Of a stretch of DNA of 64,000 nucleotides, positions 7,141-15,793 are shown piece after piece (position 1 is the stretch's first letter; each line of letters starts with the position of its first letter). Below the pieces are notes generated by a model. The model did not search any database, was not told where the DNA came from, and worked only from the letters and a program-made list of their open reading frames with translations. Both the position numbers and the translations under genes were made by a program. This stretch comes from Enterobacter cloacae subsp. cloacae ATCC 13047 (GTDB lineage Bacteria > Pseudomonadota > Gammaproteobacteria > Enterobacterales > Enterobacteriaceae): the NCBI RefSeq assembly GCF_000025565.1, contig NC_014121.1, forward strand, positions 3,658,001-3,722,000, read 5' to 3'.

Positions 7141-7347
7141 TCACCAAATAGTTTTGCTGGTTTTAAGTAAGCGCCAGACAGCTTTCCCGCGTGGGAATAT
7201 CTTGTCGATATTCTTCTGCATGTTCTCTGCCATAACCTTGCGGTAGTCATTTCGATAGGGCTTGTTGCGGATAACCTTCGCCATCTTGTAGTGACGCCTG
7301 AATCGCTCTTTCGTCCATTCGTCGTAAAGAACGCCAATCGTTGTCAT
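7141..7347 (-). CDS. Small basic phage protein
   Basis: 68 residues from the second of two tandem Met codons (7347), after a GAGAGG site. It is very basic (RRHYKMAKVIRNKPYRNDYR), suggesting nucleic-acid or ribosome contact. No family recognised. It lies in the nin operon between a NinX-like gene and two unknown genes. Confidence 0.55.
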   Translation of the reverse strand: MTTIGVLYDEWTKERFRRHYKMAKVIRNKPYRNDYRKVMAENMQKNIDKIFPRGKAVWRLLKTSKTIW

Positions 7348-7375
7348 CATTCCTCTCCATCAGCGTGCTGGGGTG

Positions 7376-7777
7376 TTATTCTTTCAAATCGTCTGGAAGC
7401 TCGACTTCTTGACCAAGCTTCGCAAACACAATAGCCTTGCATATAGCTATTCTTGGATTTTTAGCGATTAGACCTCGGCGTCTACCTGGGGAAACAAGCT
7501 CGTTTACTCCAACCCAGTGATAAATCCTCCCTGTTGCTGGGTCAGCAGATTGATAGCAGCTTATCGACATGCTCTCCATCAATTCACCGCACTGCCCCCA
7601 ATCTGTAGATGGTGAAAACACATATCTGCTATAGCGCTTATTTTCTTCCCCACACAGTTGGTGCATGTCATTTAGATATATTTGTGCATCTTGAGGTCGC
7701 GTTATCTTTCCGCCAATAGCAATGGCCACTGCAACGTCTAACCTCACTCCTTCTAATTCGTCGACATTTAATTTCAC
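7376..7777 (-). CDS. Divergent NinX-like protein, DUF2591
   Basis: 133 residues read from GTG 7777 (MKLNVDELEGVRLDVAVAIA). The motif FSPSTDWGQCGELMESMSIS and the C-terminal KNPRIAICKAIVFAKLG match the layout of DUF2591 proteins, which usually have FxPSTxWxQGGPIIE here. The GTG overlaps the TGA that ended the winged-helix gene before IS911 split it, so translational coupling was probably lost. Confidence 0.72.
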   Translation of the reverse strand: MKLNVDELEGVRLDVAVAIAIGGKITRPQDAQIYLNDMHQLCGEENKRYSRYVFSPSTDWGQCGELMESMSISCYQSADPATGRIYHWVGVNELVSPGRRRGLIAKNPRIAICKAIVFAKLGQEVELPDDLKE

Positions 7778-7810
7778 GACCTCACCTCTCTCAATCTCTG
7801 GTTGAAGTGG

Positions 7811-8979
<1,169 letters not shown>

Positions 8980-9481
8980 TATGACACCTGTGTTGTTCTG
9001 AGGTGAGCATATCACCTCTGTTCAGGTGGCCAAATTCAGTAAACCACTTCAAGTTGATAAATGCAGTCATCTGATTGGCGCAGCCGAAGGTAAGCGGTGC
9101 ATTCTTGCGGTACAGCCAGACCTTACCTTTGTCTAACCACTCACGATAAACCTCACCCTGCTTGCTCAGCGATGCCAGAATCTGCGCGGTCATTTGCAAG
9201 TCAACTCCGGTATCTGCTGAGATAACCGATGATGTGCCCTCACTGCCACTATCCAGCCATTCCAGAATCGCCTGGCGACGGTTAGCATGAAGCTCAGTCA
9301 GACGATAACGCTTGATGCCGTTATGGACGCTGTGGATTTCAAGCTGTCCTGATTCTGTGAGTTCACGGAGTAACTGGGTGATGCGGGATTTTGGTGCGCC
9401 GGTAAGCTGGTGAAACTCTCTTGCAGATGTTGGTTTGTTGTTTTCGAGATGGTTGAGTATTTTTTCTCGTGTGTTCATGAA

Positions 9482-10816
9482 TTATCTCCAGTCGTTTGAT
9501 TTCGACTCCGTCTGGTTGGCTGAAAACTGTTTGGCGGCTTCCTGCTGATCGATATTCACGAAATGGCCGTTCTTCCATCCCATGTAGAACGTTTGCGGCT
9601 GACCAGATCGATATTTGCCGATGATGATTTCCGCGATTCCCTTCATGTTGCTGTTCTCGTCGTAAACTTCATCGCGATACGGGAAGATGATTACGTCTGC
9701 ATCCTGCTCGATAGCGCCGGAGTCCTTCAGGTCGGAAAGGTTTGGTCGCTTATCATGCCGCCCTTCTACGCCGCGGTTAAGCTGCGAAAGGAGGATTACA
9801 GGCACTTTATTGCGAAGGGTAAACTGCTTCAGCTTGCGGGTGATTTCAGCGATAGCTAGGTCATTTCTGTCTGCTTTCGGCTTTTCAATGAGCCCAAGGT
9901 AATCGATGGCCAGGAAGCTTAACCCGCCGTCCATGTTAAGTCGCTCAGCATGGGCAATGCATTCGTCCACAGTAAACGCTCCGTCGATTACGTAGTTGTC
10001 CTCTTCGAGCAGTGTTCCTGTTGCCGCGGTTAGTCGCGTGTAGTGCTCCTGAATCATCCCAAGGGGATTGCGAAGAGTGCCTACAGACAATCCAGCGCGG
10101 TCGGCGACATGGCGCTCTACCACCTGCATATCGGACATTTCCATCGAGATAAACAACCCCTTCCCTTTCTGCCGCCCAATGGAGTTAGCGATGTTGATGG
10201 CTAGTTCCGTTTTACCCATTCCCGGGCGTCCAGCGATGATAATCAGGTCTGTTCGGTCAAACCCTCCGTATGCATCGTCCATCGGCTGAATACCGGTACG
10301 CAGGTACATTCCTGATTCTTCACCGAGCATCCTGTTTTCCAGAACCACCATGTAGTCGTCCAGCAAGTCGCCTATGCGGCGCGGTAGCTTGTCGTTGGTT
10401 TCGAACTGAAGCTTTGACAGAATCCCGCTTACTTCTGCGATCCGGTCATTCAGGTCATGTGTTCCAGCTCCTGCCAGAAGCTCTGCCGCTCGCTTAAGCT
10501 CAGCCTCGCCACGACGTAACATCCAGCACTGCCTGACACGCTTAGCCCAGCCACGGATATTTGCCGCCGATGAGCATTTGCATGCCACCTCAACAACAAA
10601 GTCCTTTGTCGCTGATGGCACTGCGTCCTTCACAGTGAACATATCTACCGGCTCAGCCTTGTTCAGCAATGTCACAATCGCCTGGTACATGCTTTTCAGG
10701 TGGAAGTTCTCGAATGCCTCAGCAGGTAGCTTCCCGGCTATTTCGCGGCAGTCGATGTGATCTCCCTTTACCATCATCGAACCAACCAGTTGGTGCTCAA
10801 AGTCGTAACTTTCCAT
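9482..10816 (-). CDS. Replicative DNA helicase, DnaB/P22 gp12 type
   Basis: A 444-residue hexameric 5'-3' helicase. The N-terminal DnaB domain (about 1-95) is followed by a linker and a RecA-like ATPase core. Walker A is GRPGMGKT (about residue 194), Walker B is FLAIDYLG, and the LSQLNR motif and Arg-rich end (GKYRSGQPQTF) follow. Like P22 gp12, the phage supplies its own helicase rather than a lambda P loader. It starts on the last base of the initiator gene, so the two are coupled. Confidence 0.93.
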   Translation of the reverse strand: MESYDFEHQLVGSMMVKGDHIDCREIAGKLPAEAFENFHLKSMYQAIVTLLNKAEPVDMFTVKDAVPSATKDFVVEVACKCSSAANIRGWAKRVRQCWMLRRGEAELKRAAELLAGAGTHDLNDRIAEVSGILSKLQFETNDKLPRRIGDLLDDYMVVLENRMLGEESGMYLRTGIQPMDDAYGGFDRTDLIIIAGRPGMGKTELAINIANSIGRQKGKGLFISMEMSDMQVVERHVADRAGLSVGTLRNPLGMIQEHYTRLTAATGTLLEEDNYVIDGAFTVDECIAHAERLNMDGGLSFLAIDYLGLIEKPKADRNDLAIAEITRKLKQFTLRNKVPVILLSQLNRGVEGRHDKRPNLSDLKDSGAIEQDADVIIFPYRDEVYDENSNMKGIAEIIIGKYRSGQPQTFYMGWKNGHFVNIDQQEAAKQFSANQTESKSNDWR

Positions 10817-11715
10817 CAGCTTCCCGCTCCTAAAATCTCGTCAATCTTCTTCTGCGTCAGAGCAGTATCAATCCCGTAAACCTTTCCTTCAGGGTTGCCA
10901 CCTAGCGCCCACTGAGTCGGCTGATAACCGTGTTCGATGTATCCGTTCAGGATGCTGTCGATATCACGCGGCTCTTTGCCAAGCTCTTTGCACTGCTTCA
11001 GGTATGATGACCAGAGGCGCTTAATTCCATTCTCTGTCGATGTGGTGATGCTTCTGATGGTTGGCATACCAAGACGTTTTGCTTTGCAGTTCCAAGTCTC
11101 CTTGAAGCGTTCGCGATCGAATGCTGGGACAGTAGAGCGAGGATTGGTTTGCCTAGCTCGGGGGTTGGTGCCTTTCTGACGGGGTGTTAATTTCTCATCA
11201 CCAGACAAGCCCACTTCGTGGGTTTGGGTATCTTTTAAATTGTCTTTGGTAAGACTGTTTAGGGTGTCGGGTGATCTCGCCCAACTTGAAACCTTTTTTC
11301 GCCCAACATTTTGGGTGGTTTCGCCCAACTTTTTGGGTGGTGTTTTTGGGGTCTTTTTGAGAACCCATTTATCAATGCTGACGTTCACACTGACCAGCTT
11401 AAATCCAGCCACTTTTCTGAGGTTTATAATCTTGCGCTCTGCCAGAACATTCAGGGCTGCGGCTACATCTGAATCATCCAGATCTGTCACTTCAGCCAGG
11501 TATGTATTCGTTACCTTGTCCTCCGACTTATTCCAGCCAAAGGTGCAGTAGATAACGGCGTCCAGAACCTGATGTTCACGACCTGCAAGTTTCAGTTTTG
11601 GCTTAAGCTTCCCGATGCTGGTAGCTACACGCATGTAACCATCATCAAGACTCGCCACTTTGCGCTCCACTACCTCGCGTTGAGGTTGGTAGTCTGAAAA
11701 CTTAACGACGCCCAT
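10816..11715 (-). CDS. Replication initiator, lambda O/P22 gp18 type
   Basis: 299 residues. The N-terminal winged-helix domain (about 1-115; MRVATSIGKLKPKLKLAGRE, then FGWNKSEDKVTNTYLAEVTD) matches the phage replication protein O family. A Pro/Lys-rich linker (KKTPKTPPKKLG) is encoded by the iteron region, as in lambda O, and a C-terminal domain should contact the helicase. The start at 11715 overlaps the small upstream gene by 14 bases. The origin lies inside the gene. Confidence 0.88.
   Translation of the reverse strand: MGVVKFSDYQPQREVVERKVASLDDGYMRVATSIGKLKPKLKLAGREHQVLDAVIYCTFGWNKSEDKVTNTYLAEVTDLDDSDVAAALNVLAERKIINLRKVAGFKLVSVNVSIDKWVLKKTPKTPPKKLGETTQNVGRKKVSSWARSPDTLNSLTKDNLKDTQTHEVGLSGDEKLTPRQKGTNPRARQTNPRSTVPAFDRERFKETWNCKAKRLGMPTIRSITTSTENGIKRLWSSYLKQCKELGKEPRDIDSILNGYIEHGYQPTQWALGGNPEGKVYGIDTALTQKKIDEILGAGS
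11277..11342. repeat. Phage replication origin iterons inside the initiator gene
   Basis: TCGCCCAAC occurs at 11277, 11299 and 11321, exactly 22 bases apart. Copies two and three continue as an imperfect inverted repeat (TCGCCCAAC-n-TTTTGGGTGGT), so each 22-bp unit is a dyad; the first copy is degenerate after its left half. In lambda the O-binding iterons also lie in the middle of O, over the linker. The copies are in the linker-coding part here too. Initiator binding and origin function are inferred. Confidence 0.8.
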
Positions 11716-11860
11716 TCTTCACTCCTGCTTTGGCTAGTCTGTAAACGCCAATAAAACGCTCTGCGAACGCCCGGTTATTGGCAGCTGTATTCACTAATCC
11801 TTCAGGTGAATCAGGATGTCGAATCTCTTCTTTTTCCTGGTACTTTTTACGCTTTCGCAT
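11702..11860 (-). CDS. Small basic phage protein between cII and the initiator
   Basis: 52 residues from ATG 11860 (MRKRKKYQEKEEIRHPDSPE), which follows AGGAGA; an in-frame upstream start would overlap cII. The body (TAANNRAFAERFIGVYRLAK) is helical. No family recognised. It overlaps the initiator start by 14 bases. Confidence 0.6.
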   Translation of the reverse strand: MRKRKKYQEKEEIRHPDSPEGLVNTAANNRAFAERFIGVYRLAKAGVKNGRR

Positions 11861-11880
11861 TAAAATATCTCCTGTAGTTA

Positions 11881-11958
11881 GTGTTGTTGACGTAACACAG
11901 TGACTCAAAAATCCAATGTGATTTGCTCTAAACGCTCAGTTACCGCTGGGCGTTTTTT
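11881..11958 (+). ncRNA. oop: oop-like antisense RNA over the cII 3' end
   Basis: A strong intrinsic terminator, AACGCTCAG-ttaccg-CTGGGCGTT followed by T6 (11931-11958), lies on the strand opposite cII and inside its 3' end. Lambda oop RNA ends in almost the same hairpin and overlaps the cII end by about 55 bases; here the overlap would be 54. oop RNA promotes RNase III cleavage of cII mRNA. The 5' end is estimated by analogy with the 77-nt lambda RNA. I could not define the promoter. Confidence 0.7.
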
Positions 11959-12195
11959 GCTTTCTGGCATCACAGCTGCAATAGCCTGTCTTGCCACTTC
12001 ACGAATCAGGCTTGTCTCCCAGACTTTCTCCAGAAGAACGAACGTCACCGCCATATCGTGGATGTTTAATCGACTCACCTTTGAATCAGCCCATCCCGCC
12101 ATCTTTGCGAAATTTGTCTGACCCATTGATACGAGTCTGGCACGAAGCTCTGTTTCCACTTCGCGTACCTTTTTGCTGTGATTTGCTAGTTCCAT
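11905..12195 (-). CDS. cII: CII transcriptional activator
   Basis: A 96-residue CII, close to the lambda length (97). It activates PRE, and in related phages pI and paQ, to favour lysogeny. The helix-turn-helix is QTNFAKMAGWADSKVSRLNI (about residues 26-45), and the C-terminal KRPAVTERLEQITLDF matches lambda KKRPAATERSEQIQMEF, including the FtsH-sensitive tail. Its target TTGCN6TTGC overlaps its own start, as in lambda. An oop-like RNA covers its 3' end. Confidence 0.93.
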   Translation of the reverse strand: MELANHSKKVREVETELRARLVSMGQTNFAKMAGWADSKVSRLNIHDMAVTFVLLEKVWETSLIREVARQAIAAVMPESKKRPAVTERLEQITLDF

Positions 12196-12205
12196 TTGTA
12201 ATACT
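12173..12205 (+). promoter_or_regulatory. PRE, CII-dependent promoter
   Basis: TTGCTGTGATTTGC (12173-12186) is an exact TTGCN6TTGC CII site on the plus strand, over the start of cII. A -10-like AATACT (12200-12205) lies 13 bases on, the same spacing as AAGTAT in lambda PRE. Transcription would run antisense to cro and into cI. Confidence 0.82.
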
Positions 12206-12227
12206 TCCTTTAGTTAATAAGTGTTTA

Positions 12228-12273
12228 CGCATCGGTTGATGCGATTTGAAGTTTGAGGTTCGCTTTTCAGCGA
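12228..12273 (-). promoter_or_regulatory. nutR boxB and tR1-like hairpin
   Basis: On the minus strand, TCGCT-GAAA-AGCGA (12260-12273) is a perfect five-pair hairpin with a GAAA loop, between cro and cII where lambda has nutR. Downstream, CGCATC-aacc-GATGCG (12228-12243) could serve in tR1, but no U-run follows, so termination there is probably Rho-dependent or weak. A boxB hairpin with the same CUGAAAAG apex is in the N leader at 16044-16057. Confidence 0.7.
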
Positions 12274-12305
12274 CGTAGGACGAATGTCCGTTGTGGGAGT
12301 GGTGC

Positions 12306-12503
12306 TTATGCGGCTTTCTTATTGCTTGGGAATGGCTTCACTTCTTCCGCATCAATGCTGCCGTCAGGTTTAACTGTTAAAAAAATCTTTCTGCCAGAGC
12401 GAATAGCCTTGTTAATTGCACTTTGGTAAACGCCAAGATCTTGTGCGGTCTTGGTTTGACCAAAACGCAGGGCATAATCTTTCAGGGTTATGCGCTGTTC
12501 CAT
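12306..12503 (-). CDS. cro: Cro repressor
   Basis: A 65-residue Cro nearly identical to lambda Cro (66): [20 protein letters not shown], with the recognition helix [16 protein letters not shown]. It represses PRM by binding OR3 first and later turns down PR and PL. The conserved Gln, Ser and Lys of the recognition helix fit the lambda-type operators found next to it. Expressed from PR at 12528-12556. Confidence 0.95.
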   Translation of the reverse strand: MEQRITLKDYALRFGQTKTAQDLGVYQSAINKAIRSGRKIFLTVKPDGSIDAEEVKPFPSNKKAA

Positions 12504-12527
12504 ACAACCTCCTTAGTACATGGATTC

Positions 12528-12603
12528 ATTATCACCGCTAGAGGTAAAATAGTCAACACGCACGGTGTTAGATGTTTATCCCCTGCGGTGATAAATTTGA
12601 CGT
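12528..12603. promoter_or_regulatory. OR1-OR2-OR3 with PR and PRM
   Basis: Three 17-bp operators: OR1 TATCACCGCTAGAGGTA (12530-12546), OR2 CAACACGCACGGTGTTA (12554-12570) and OR3 TATCCCCTGCGGTGATA (12577-12593). Compared with the lambda sequences as I know them, OR2 is identical and OR1 and OR3 differ by one base each. PR on the minus strand is TTGACT-17-GATAAT (12528-12556). PRM on the plus strand has TAGATG and TAAATT, ending at the cI ATG, so PRM mRNA is probably leaderless as in lambda. Confidence 0.95.
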
Positions 12604-13317
12604 ATGAGCGCTAAAAAGAAACCACTAACCAAAGAGCAGCTTGAAGACGCTATGCGTTTGAAGGCTATATACGAGAAAAAGAAATCAGAGCTTGGCCTAT
12701 CTCAAGAAGGCATTGCTTTTTCCATGGGGATCGGGCAATCAGCTGTTGGGGCGATTTTAAACGGCGTAAATGCCCTTAATGCGAACAATGCAGCCATGCT
12801 GGCAAACATTCTTCAGGTAGGAATAGAGGAATTTAGTCCGTCAATAGCCAAAGAGATTTCTGACTTGTACAGAGCCATAGGCGCAGATGTACAGAAGAGA
12901 AGCGAGTATGAGTATCCAGTCTTCTCGCATGTGCAGGCTGGAATGTTCTCTCCTGAGTTTCGCACGTTCACTCAACGTGACGCTGAGGGATGGGTGAGTA
13001 CAACGAAGAAAGCCAGTGATGCTGCGTTCTGGCTAGAGGTAGATGGTCACTCAATGACAGCTCCTGCCGGATCACGCCCAAGCTTCCCTGAAGGAATGCT
13101 TATCCTTGTTGATCCAGAGGAGCCGGTTGACCCAGGTGATTTCTGCATTGCGCGGTTGGGTGGTGATGAGTTCACTTTCAAAAGACTGATCAGGGATAGC
13201 GGACAGGCATTCCTTCAACCGTTAAACCCACAGTTCCCTATGATTCCATGCAATGAGAACTGCCGAGTTGTTGGGAAGGTAGTAGCCAGCCAGTGGCCTG
13301 ACGAGACGTTTGGGTGA
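12604..13317 (+). CDS. cI: CI repressor, lambda family
   Basis: A 237-residue lysogenic repressor, same length as lambda CI. The N-terminal arm [20 protein letters not shown] is followed by a helix-turn-helix with recognition helix [14 protein letters not shown] (lambda QSGVGALFNGINAL). The self-cleavage site is Ala-Gly in VQAGMF; the catalytic Ser is in DGHSMTAP and Lys in EFTFKRLI. The C-terminal dimer and octamer domain is very close to lambda. It binds OR and OL for maintenance and is cleaved with RecA during SOS. The gene looks intact, so the lysogen should be repressed. Confidence 0.96.
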   Translation: MSAKKKPLTKEQLEDAMRLKAIYEKKKSELGLSQEGIAFSMGIGQSAVGAILNGVNALNANNAAMLANILQVGIEEFSPSIAKEISDLYRAIGADVQKRSEYEYPVFSHVQAGMFSPEFRTFTQRDAEGWVSTTKKASDAAFWLEVDGHSMTAPAGSRPSFPEGMLILVDPEEPVDPGDFCIARLGGDEFTFKRLIRDSGQAFLQPLNPQFPMIPCNENCRVVGKVVASQWPDETFG

Positions 13318-13480
13318 TTGGGTAGTGATTTTTGCATGTCGGAAAGTCCAGTAAATCTTGACATTTGCGTTATTCGCTTTCTTTTGAGTTGCCTATACTT
13401 ACCTTTAGGGTAAACTTTGTATTGACTCCTTTGACAGCATTTATCTCTGTTAACATTTGACGAGACAGTCGGGAGGTAAC
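13318..13480 (+). other. Spacer between cI and the downstream cassette
   Basis: No gene. TTGACA-like (13359-13364, 13431-13436) and TATACT (13394-13399) hexamers are present, but no pair has clean 15-19 base spacing. No hairpin terminator is visible after cI, so PRM transcripts can continue into the next two genes. G+C falls here compared with cI. Confidence 0.45.
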
Positions 13481-13699
13481 ATGAGGGGATATATGAACCA
13501 CAAAAACAGCAACTTTAACCGCGTTCTGGAACCTATGTATGAGAGGGTTGTATCTGCCGATCAGGTTGCAACTTTAAACAAGTCTCAGATTGATAACATT
13601 GAAAAGATTCAGTTTACGCCTCCTAAGATAGGCGGTTCTGATTTTGGTACGTTTAAGATCAGATACAAGACTCCTGTGCTATGTGAAGTGAATAGATGA
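13481..13699 (+). CDS. First gene of the post-cI cassette, unknown
   Basis: 72 residues from ATG 13481 (MRGYMNHKNSNFNRVLEPMY), after GGGAGGT; the ATG at 13493 also has an AGGGG site and may be used. Soluble, basic, ending in a beta-rich segment (FGTFKIRYKTPVLCEVNR). No family recognised. It overlaps the following gene in ATGA format. Its place, directly after cI and expressed in lysogens, is that of rexAB in lambda. Confidence 0.6.
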   Translation: MRGYMNHKNSNFNRVLEPMYERVVSADQVATLNKSQIDNIEKIQFTPPKIGGSDFGTFKIRYKTPVLCEVNR

Positions 13700-14166
13700 C
13701 TGAAAAAGGAAACGAGGTTGTACCTCATCAGGAAGAGCAAGCTGGTCAAAGAGAGAAAAAATTAAACCCTATAGCTGCGATTGAGAAGTTTGTAGAAGTA
13801 CAGACAAAGGAAATCGAGTTAAAGGAAAAAGAGTTAGATTTTAAGACGCAAGAGCTAGAGATCCGCAAGCAGGAGATTGAAAGCAATAGAGAAATTGCAT
13901 TAAAATCAATTGAAGCACAGAAAGAAGATAGAGCCACACAGGCCACAATATTCAGTGGTGTGGAGGTAAAAAGGGTCTACTTCAAGTACCTTGTGACTAT
14001 AGCGGTTGCCACTGTTGTCATTATCTCCATGTATACAGGTAATGCGCAATATGCGATTGAGCTTGCCAAGATAGGCGGTGGAGTTTTAGCTGGTTATCTT
14101 GCAGGGGTATACAAGGGTAAATCAGACCAGCTCGAAAGAAATAACGCTCCAAAGAGCGAAGAATAG
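13696..14166 (+). CDS. Coiled-coil protein with C-terminal membrane hairpin, post-cI cassette
   Basis: 156 residues. Residues about 20-85 form a long, highly charged coiled coil (EIELKEKELDFKTQELEIRK). Two hydrophobic segments follow: about 98-114 (YLVTIAVATVVIISMY) and about 120-142 (YAIELAKIGGGVLAGYLAGV), then a polar tail. A cytoplasmic coil anchored in the inner membrane is the simplest reading. No family recognised. Base composition is A-rich, unlike cI. Position and lysogenic expression suggest superinfection exclusion or defence, but this is inference. Confidence 0.65.
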   Translation: MTEKGNEVVPHQEEQAGQREKKLNPIAAIEKFVEVQTKEIELKEKELDFKTQELEIRKQEIESNREIALKSIEAQKEDRATQATIFSGVEVKRVYFKYLVTIAVATVVIISMYTGNAQYAIELAKIGGGVLAGYLAGVYKGKSDQLERNNAPKSEE

Positions 14167-14192
14167 ACCCGGCCACCGAGCCGGGTTTTTAT
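14166..14192 (+). terminator. Terminator after the post-cI cassette
   Basis: CCCGGC-caccga-GCCGGG followed by TTTTTATT, directly after the stop of the coiled-coil gene. It would end PRM readthrough before the convergent small gene on the minus strand. Confidence 0.8.
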
Positions 14193-14198
14193 TGCCTG

Positions 14199-14408
14199 TT
14201 ACTCAATCGCAGCACTTCCATTCCGCACTATCTCAGCCGCATCCTTGTTAACCCCTTCCCCAATCACGTTACCCATCTCTTTTCGGTACTGCTCCAGCTT
14301 TTCAACGACAGCTTCCTGAGTTATTGGTTGATTGGCGAGCGATAGCTCCATAATCGCCCGCCCCATAGCTGTAACCATCATGTTCACGCGATCCTCGTCC
14401 AGATTCAT
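14199..14408 (-). CDS. Small phage gene cut off from its ribosome-binding site by an IS
   Basis: 69 residues, MNLDEDRVNMMVTAMGRAIM onwards, soluble and helical; no family recognised. The ATG (14406-14408) touches the IS end. Before insertion the upstream sequence was ACGAGGGATTGGT, now at 15641-15660 beyond the IS, so the GAGGGA ribosome-binding site and any promoter are displaced by 1.23 kb. A readable in-frame extension into the IS adds 13 residues. Expression is probably lost or altered. Confidence 0.6.
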   Translation of the reverse strand: MNLDEDRVNMMVTAMGRAIMELSLANQPITQEAVVEKLEQYRKEMGNVIGEGVNKDAAEIVRNGSAAIE

Positions 14409-14473
14409 ACTGAATCGCCACGGGTTTAACAGACACCTCAGAGTCATTTAAGATGGCTTAAAGAGAGGTGCCC

Positions 14474-14752
14474 ATGAGCGGTAAGCGTTATCCCGAAGAG
14501 TTTAAAACTGAAGCAGTCAAACAGGTTGTTGATCGCGGTTATTCTGTTGCCAGCGTTGCAACACGTCTCGATATCACCACCCACAGCCTTTACGCCTGGA
14601 TAAAGAAGTACGGTCCGGATTCTTCCACTAATAAAGAACAGTCAGATGCTCAGGCCGAGATCCGCCGTCTCCAGAAAGAGCTGAAACGGGTTACCGACGA
14701 ACGGGACATATTAAAAAAAGCCGCGGCGTACTTCGCAAAGCTGTCCGACTGA
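14474..14752 (+). CDS. IS3-family OrfA
   Basis: 92 residues from ATG 14474 (MSGKRYPEEFKTEAVKQVVD). HTH_Tnp_1 domain (YSVASVATRLDITTHSLYAW) and C-terminal zipper (RLQKELKRVTDERDILKKAA). The A7G run at 14713-14720 is the likely -1 frameshift site into OrfB. A GTG two codons upstream (14468) is an alternative start. Confidence 0.9.
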   Translation: MSGKRYPEEFKTEAVKQVVDRGYSVASVATRLDITTHSLYAWIKKYGPDSSTNKEQSDAQAEIRRLQKELKRVTDERDILKKAAAYFAKLSD

Positions 14753-15622
14753 GGTACGCCTTTATCCGTGACAACTCCTGTTGCTGGCCTGTTCGCCTGC
14801 TCTGTCGGGTGCTGGATGTTCATCCCAGTGGTTTTTACGCCTGGCTTCAGCAGCCGCATTCACAACGCCATCAGGCAGACCTGAGACTGACAGGACAGAT
14901 TAAACAGTTCTGGCTGGAATCGGGATGCGTCTATGGTTATCGCAAAATCCATCTGGATCTGCGTGACAGCGGGCAACAGTGCGGAGTAAACAGAGTCTGG
15001 AGACTGATGAAACGTGTCGGAATAAAGGCTCAGGTCGGATACCGAAGCCCGCGGGCACGTAAAGGCGAGGCCAGTATCGTGTCACCCAACAGGCTCCAGC
15101 GACAGTTCAATCCGGATGCTCCTGATGAGCGTTGGGTAACGGACATAACCTACATCAGGACCCACGAAGGCTGGCTGTATCTTGCCGTTGTTGTTGATCT
15201 GTTCTCACGCAAAATTATCGGCTGGTCCATGCAATCCCGGATGACAAAGGACATTGTCCTGAACGCACTGCTGATGGCTGTATGGCGGCGTAATCCCGAA
15301 AAACAGGTGCTGGTTCATTCGGATCAGGGCAGTCAGTACACAAGCCAATGAGTGGCAGTCGTTCCTGAAATCACACGGCCTGGAGGGTAGCATGAGCCGT
15401 CGCGGTAACTGCCATGATAATGCGGTTGCAGAAAGTTTTTTCCAGTTGTTGAAACGTGAACGGATAAAGAAAAAGATCTACGGAACGCGGGAAGAAGCCC
15501 GCAGTGATATTTTTGATTACATCGAAATGTTTTATAACAGTAAGCGTCGGCATGGTTCTAGCGAACAGATGTCACCGACAGAATATGAAAACCAGTATTA
15601 TCAACGGCTCGGAAGTGTCTAG
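14749..15622 (+). pseudogene. IS3-family OrfB transposase, frameshifted
   Basis: The DDE transposase reads RYAFIRDNSCCWPVRLLCRV onwards (first Met 14809) as far as HSDQGSQYTSQ and then a stop at 15349-15351. The rest, containing MSRRGNCHDNAVAESFFQLL with the catalytic Glu, continues in the +1 frame to 15622. The cause is one extra A in AGCCAATGAGTGG (15347/15348); without it the frame reads SHEWQSFLKSHGLEGS. The first two catalytic Asp residues (VTDITYI, HSDQGS) are separated from the Glu, so the product should be inactive. Confidence 0.92.
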
Positions 15623-15724
15623 ATTATCCGTGGCGATTCATACCAATCCCTCGTTCATTTTTCACTCGAAGCAGTATCGCACGAAGATTTTATGAAAATA
15701 AATAACCATGAAATACATACACAT

Positions 15725-15787
15725 AACCATTTGCGGTAATTAAATATCTCTCGCGGTGTTGACTGCGATACCACTTGCGGTGATACT
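15725..15787 (+). promoter_or_regulatory. OL1-OL2-OL3 with PL
   Basis: Operators: OL3 AACCATTTGCGGTAATT (15725-15741), OL2 TATCTCTCGCGGTGTTG (15745-15761), OL1 TACCACTTGCGGTGATA (15769-15785). Each differs from lambda by one to three bases. PL is TTGACT (15759-15764), 17 bases, GATACT (15782-15787), with a start near 15794. The following GCACATCAGCAGGACGCACT is also as in lambda. This drives N, cIII and the recombination genes. Confidence 0.93.
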
Positions 15788-15793
15788 AAGCAC

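Larger units (their letters stand above)
14411..15640 (+). mobile_element. IS3-family element, IS51-group-like, with frameshifted transposase
   Basis: 1,230 bp bounded by inverted repeats beginning TGAATCGCCACGG at both ends (14411 and, on the minus strand, 15640), with further matches around AGACAC. A TAC direct repeat flanks it (14408-14410 and 15641-15643). OrfA is intact with an A7G slippery site, but OrfB has an extra base. The element should be unable to move on its own. I cannot name the exact IS. Confidence 0.92.
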
